Both the position numbers and the translations under genes were made by a program. The notes under the pieces are model-generated. The model searched no databases. It was not told where the DNA came from and saw only the letters and a list, made by a program, of their open reading frames with translations. From JBDHZK01 sp039811865 (GTDB taxonomy: Bacteria > Actinomycetota > Actinomycetes > Propionibacteriales > Propionibacteriaceae), in assembly GCA_039811865.1 (NCBI GenBank), contig JBDHZK010000029.1, forward strand, positions 1-23,302: a stretch of 23,302 nucleotides of DNA, in the 5' to 3' direction. This document shows, one piece after another, positions 20,865-23,302 of this stretch (position 1 is its first letter; each line of letters opens with the position of its first letter).

Positions 20865-23302
20865 AGTTGCGCGGCTTCTCCACCATCTCGAAGGTCTCGA
20901 TGAGATCGCCGTGACGGATATCGGAGTAGTTGGCGAGCGTCATGCCGCACTCGTAGCCCTCGCGGACCTCGGTGACGTCGTCCTTCTCCCGCCGAAGCGA
21001 GGCGATGGACGTCTCCGTGATCACGATGCCGTCGCGCAGCAGGCGGGCCTTGGCGTTGCGGCGGACGGAACCGTCGATCACCATGCAGCCCGCGATCACG
21101 CCGAACTTGCTCGACCGGAAGATCTCGCGAATCTCGGCCTGGCCGGTGACCCGCTCCTCGTAGATCGGCTTGAGCATGCCCTTCAGCGCCGCCTCGACGT
21201 CGTCGATGGCCGCATAGATCACCGAGTAGTACCGGATGTCCACGCCCTCGCGGTCGGCCATCTCGGTCGCCTTGCCCTGCGCCCGGACGTTGAAGCCGAT
21301 GATGACGGCATCGGACGCCGCGGCCAGCGACACGTTGGTCTCGGTGATCGCACCGACACCGCGGTCGATGACCCGCAGCGACACCTCGTCGCCCACGTCG
21401 ATCGCCAGCAGCGCGTCCTCCAGGGCCTCGACCGAACCAGCGCCGTCGCCCTTGAGGATGAGCTTGAGCTCTTGGGTCTCGCCCTTCTCCAACTGCTCGA
21501 ACAGCTGGTCGAGGGTCTTGCGGCGGGTGGTCTTGGCCAGCATCGCCGCCCGCAGCCGGGCCTCGCGACGCTCGGCGATCTGCCGGGCCATCCGATCGTC
21601 CTCGACGACCAGGAAGTTGTCGCCGGCGCCCGGGACGGACGTCAGGCCAAGCACCTGTACCGGCATCGACGGGGGTGCCGAGGGCACGTTCTCGCCGGTG
21701 TCGGTGAGCATCGCGCGGACGCGGCCGTGGGCCGAACCGGCCACGATCGAGTCGCCGATGTTCAGCGTGCCGCGGTGCACCAGGACGGTCGCGATCGGGC
21801 CGCGGCCCTTGTCCAGGTGACCCTCGATCGCCACGCCCTGGGCCGGCATGTCCGGGTTTGCGCGCAGGTCGAGCGAGGCGTCCGCGGTGAGGATGATGGC
21901 CTCCTGCAAGGAGTCCAGACCCTCGTGGGTGGTCGCCGAGACGTCGACGAACATGACGTCGCCGCCGTACTCCTCGGGGATGACCCCGAACTCGGTCAAC
22001 TGGCCCCGCACCTTCACCGGGTCCGCCGCCGCCTTGTCGATCTTGTTCACCGCCACGACCAGCGGCACGTCGGCCGCGCGGGCGTGGTTGAGTGCCTCGA
22101 TCGTTTGGGGCATCACGCCGTCGTCGGCCGCCACCACGAGCACCGCGATGTCGGTCGACTTCGCACCGCGGGCACGCATGGCGGTGAACGCCTCGTGACC
22201 AGGGGTGTCGATGAAGGTGATCCTGCGCTCGATGCCGTCCACGTCGGTTTGCACCTGGTAGGCGCCGATGTGCTGGGTGATGCCGCCATGCTCTGCCGCG
22301 ACGACGTTGGTGTGCCGCAGGGCGTCCAGCAGCTTCGTCTTGCCGTGGTCGACGTGACCCATGACGGTGACGATCGGTGGCCGGGGGGCCAAGTCGTCCT
22401 CATCGCCGGCGTTCTCGCCGAACTCGATGTCGAAGCTCTCGAGCAGTTCGCGGTCCTCGTCCTCGGGCGAGACCACCTCGATGTCGTAGTTGAGCTCGGC
22501 ACCAAGCACCTGCAGCGTGTCGTCGGCCACCGATTGGGTGGCGGTGACCATCTCACCGAGATGGAACAGCACCTGCACCAGGGACGCCGGCTCGACGCCG
22601 ATCTTCTCCGCCAAGTCGGTCAGGGATGCGCCGCGCGCGAGGCGGACCTTCTGGCCGTCGCCCTGGCGGACGCGGACGCCGCCGATCGCCGGCGCCTCCA
22701 TCTGGTCGAACTCTTGCCTGCGCTGCTTCTTCGACTTGCGACCGCGACGCGACGGACCGCCGGGACGCCCGAAGGCACCCTGCGTGCCCGAACCGCCACG
22801 ACCGCCACGACCGCCACGGCCGCCGACCGGACCCGCGCCCGGCGCTCCTCCGGGAGCACCGCCGCGGCCCGGAGCGCCGCCGCCACCTGGACGGCCGCGA
22901 GCGCCGGCCGCGCCTGGGCCACCGGGGCGTCCGCCACGAAGCCCGGGACCGCCGAGGCTGGAGTTGGCCTGCTTGGGCATCATCGCCGGGTTCGGGCGCG
23001 GCATTCCGGTGGCGCTACCGCCCCCTGGACGCTGACCGAAGCCGGAGCCACCGGGCCGGGGCATCCCGGGACGCGGGGCACCGCCGGCACCCGCCCGGTC
23101 ACCCGGACGAGGTGCGGAGGTTCCGCCCTCGGGCCGCGGCCGCCGCACGCCCATGCCCTGGCTGGAGGCGAAGGGGTTGTTGCCCGGACGCGGCGTGCCG
23201 CTCGGGCGACGCGGCCCGGGGGTTGCCCCGGAGCCGGGCGCCCCGGGCAGACCGCCGGTCGATCCCGGACGCGGCCGGGCCGTCGGACGCGGCGGGCCGC
23301 CG
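20863..23302 (-). CDS. infB: Translation initiation factor IF-2, N-terminus beyond window edge
   Basis: IF2 is the GTPase that places initiator tRNA on the ribosome. About 812 residues are visible; the frame is open to the right edge, so the true start is outside. The visible N-terminus is a long Gly/Pro/Arg-rich disordered region containing NNPFASSQGMGVRRP and GGRGGRGGRGG, typical of actinobacteria. Counting from the internal Met at 23152-23154, the IF2_N domain is at about 168-225, and the GTPase domain has GHVDHGKT (266-273), DTPGH (316-320) and NKID (370-373). Domains II-IV follow, including VRAQGKATEMADREGVDIRYYSVIY and RRNAKARLLRDG. It is the first gene of the infB-rbfA-truB-ribF series; nusA is probably upstream outside. 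Confidence 0.98.
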   Translation of the reverse strand, partial: GGPPRPTARPRPGSTGGLPGAPGSGATPGPRRPSGTPRPGNNPFASSQGMGVRRPRPEGGTSAPRPGDRAGAGGAPRPGMPRPGGSGFGQRPGGGSATGMPRPNPAMMPKQANSSLGGPGLRGGRPGGPGAAGARGRPGGGGAPGRGGAPGGAPGAGPVGGRGGRGGRGGSGTQGAFGRPGGPSRRGRKSKKQRRQEFDQMEAPAIGGVRVRQGDGQKVRLARGASLTDLAEKIGVEPASLVQVLFHLGEMVTATQSVADDTLQVLGAELNYDIEVVSPEDEDRELLESFDIEFGENAGDEDDLAPRPPIVTVMGHVDHGKTKLLDALRHTNVVAAEHGGITQHIGAYQVQTDVDGIERRITFIDTPGHEAFTAMRARGAKSTDIAVLVVAADDGVMPQTIEALNHARAADVPLVVAVNKIDKAAADPVKVRGQLTEFGVIPEEYGGDVMFVDVSATTHEGLDSLQEAIILTADASLDLRANPDMPAQGVAIEGHLDKGRGPIATVLVHRGTLNIGDSIVAGSAHGRVRAMLTDTGENVPSAPPSMPVQVLGLTSVPGAGDNFLVVEDDRMARQIAERREARLRAAMLAKTTRRKTLDQLFEQLEKGETQELKLILKGDGAGSVEALEDALLAIDVGDEVSLRVIDRGVGAITETNVSLAAASDAVIIGFNVRAQGKATEMADREGVDIRYYSVIYAAIDDVEAALKGMLKPIYEERVTGQAEIREIFRSSKFGVIAGCMVIDGSVRRNAKARLLRDGIVITETSIASLRREKDDVTEVREGYECGMTLANYSDIRHGDLIETFEMVEKPRN

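Noticed and set aside
22781..22830. Tandem GGRGGRGG-coding repeat as a CRISPR or satellite
   Set aside because: It encodes the Gly/Arg-rich disordered region of IF2 and has no spacer structure.

Overview
The window is a very GC-rich chromosomal stretch from an Actinomycetota bacterium. Three things point there: the core gene order infB-rbfA-truB-ribF / rpsO-pnp / dapB / rnj / rpmB-recG / rsmD-coaD / DUF177-rpmF-rnc / mutM, the long Gly/Pro/Arg-rich N-terminus of IF2 ending in an NPFASSQGMG-type block, and the DUF2993 (LmeA-like) protein. A member of the Propionibacteriales is my best guess, but it is not proven.

Layout. Nearly all core genes lie on the minus strand, so they read from right to left. 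Right block (about 18.4-23.3 kb): infB (N-terminus beyond the edge), rbfA, truB and ribF, for translation initiation, ribosome maturation, tRNA modification and flavin cofactors. Two plus-strand genes follow (an M23-type peptidase and a GNAT acetyltransferase), sitting between ribF and rpsO. Middle block: rpsO, pnp, dapB, a DUF2993 envelope protein, a plus-strand class I CoA-transferase, a GNAT and RNase J. Left block: rpmB, recG, a plus-strand flavin-reductase-like gene, rsmD-coaD, DUF177-rpmF-rnc, a secreted sialidase-like protein, and mutM. At the left edge is the 5' part of an AbiTii-domain (abortive-infection type) gene beside a possible degenerate gene fragment.

The genes are mostly housekeeping: RNA decay and processing (RNase III, RNase J, PNPase), ribosome parts and assembly (S15, L28, L32, RbfA, RsmD, IF2, TruB), DNA repair (MutM, RecG) and cofactor synthesis (CoaD, RibF). 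Accessory genes are slotted between the core blocks, usually with their own promoter.

The most striking pattern is regulatory. Six genes (mutM, rsmD, recG, rnj, one GNAT, the CoA-transferase) have a -10-like TANNNT hexamer exactly 6 bases before the start codon, with no Shine-Dalgarno sequence. dapB and the flavin-reductase-like gene are near matches (7 and 5 bases). This predicts leaderless mRNAs. In the GNAT/CoA-transferase pair the two divergent -10 hexamers overlap by two bases. Several gene ends carry perfect inverted repeats, two of which hold the stop codons of both convergent genes in their arms. I saw no CRISPR array, tRNA, rRNA, IS element or phage module, and no clearly new multi-gene system.
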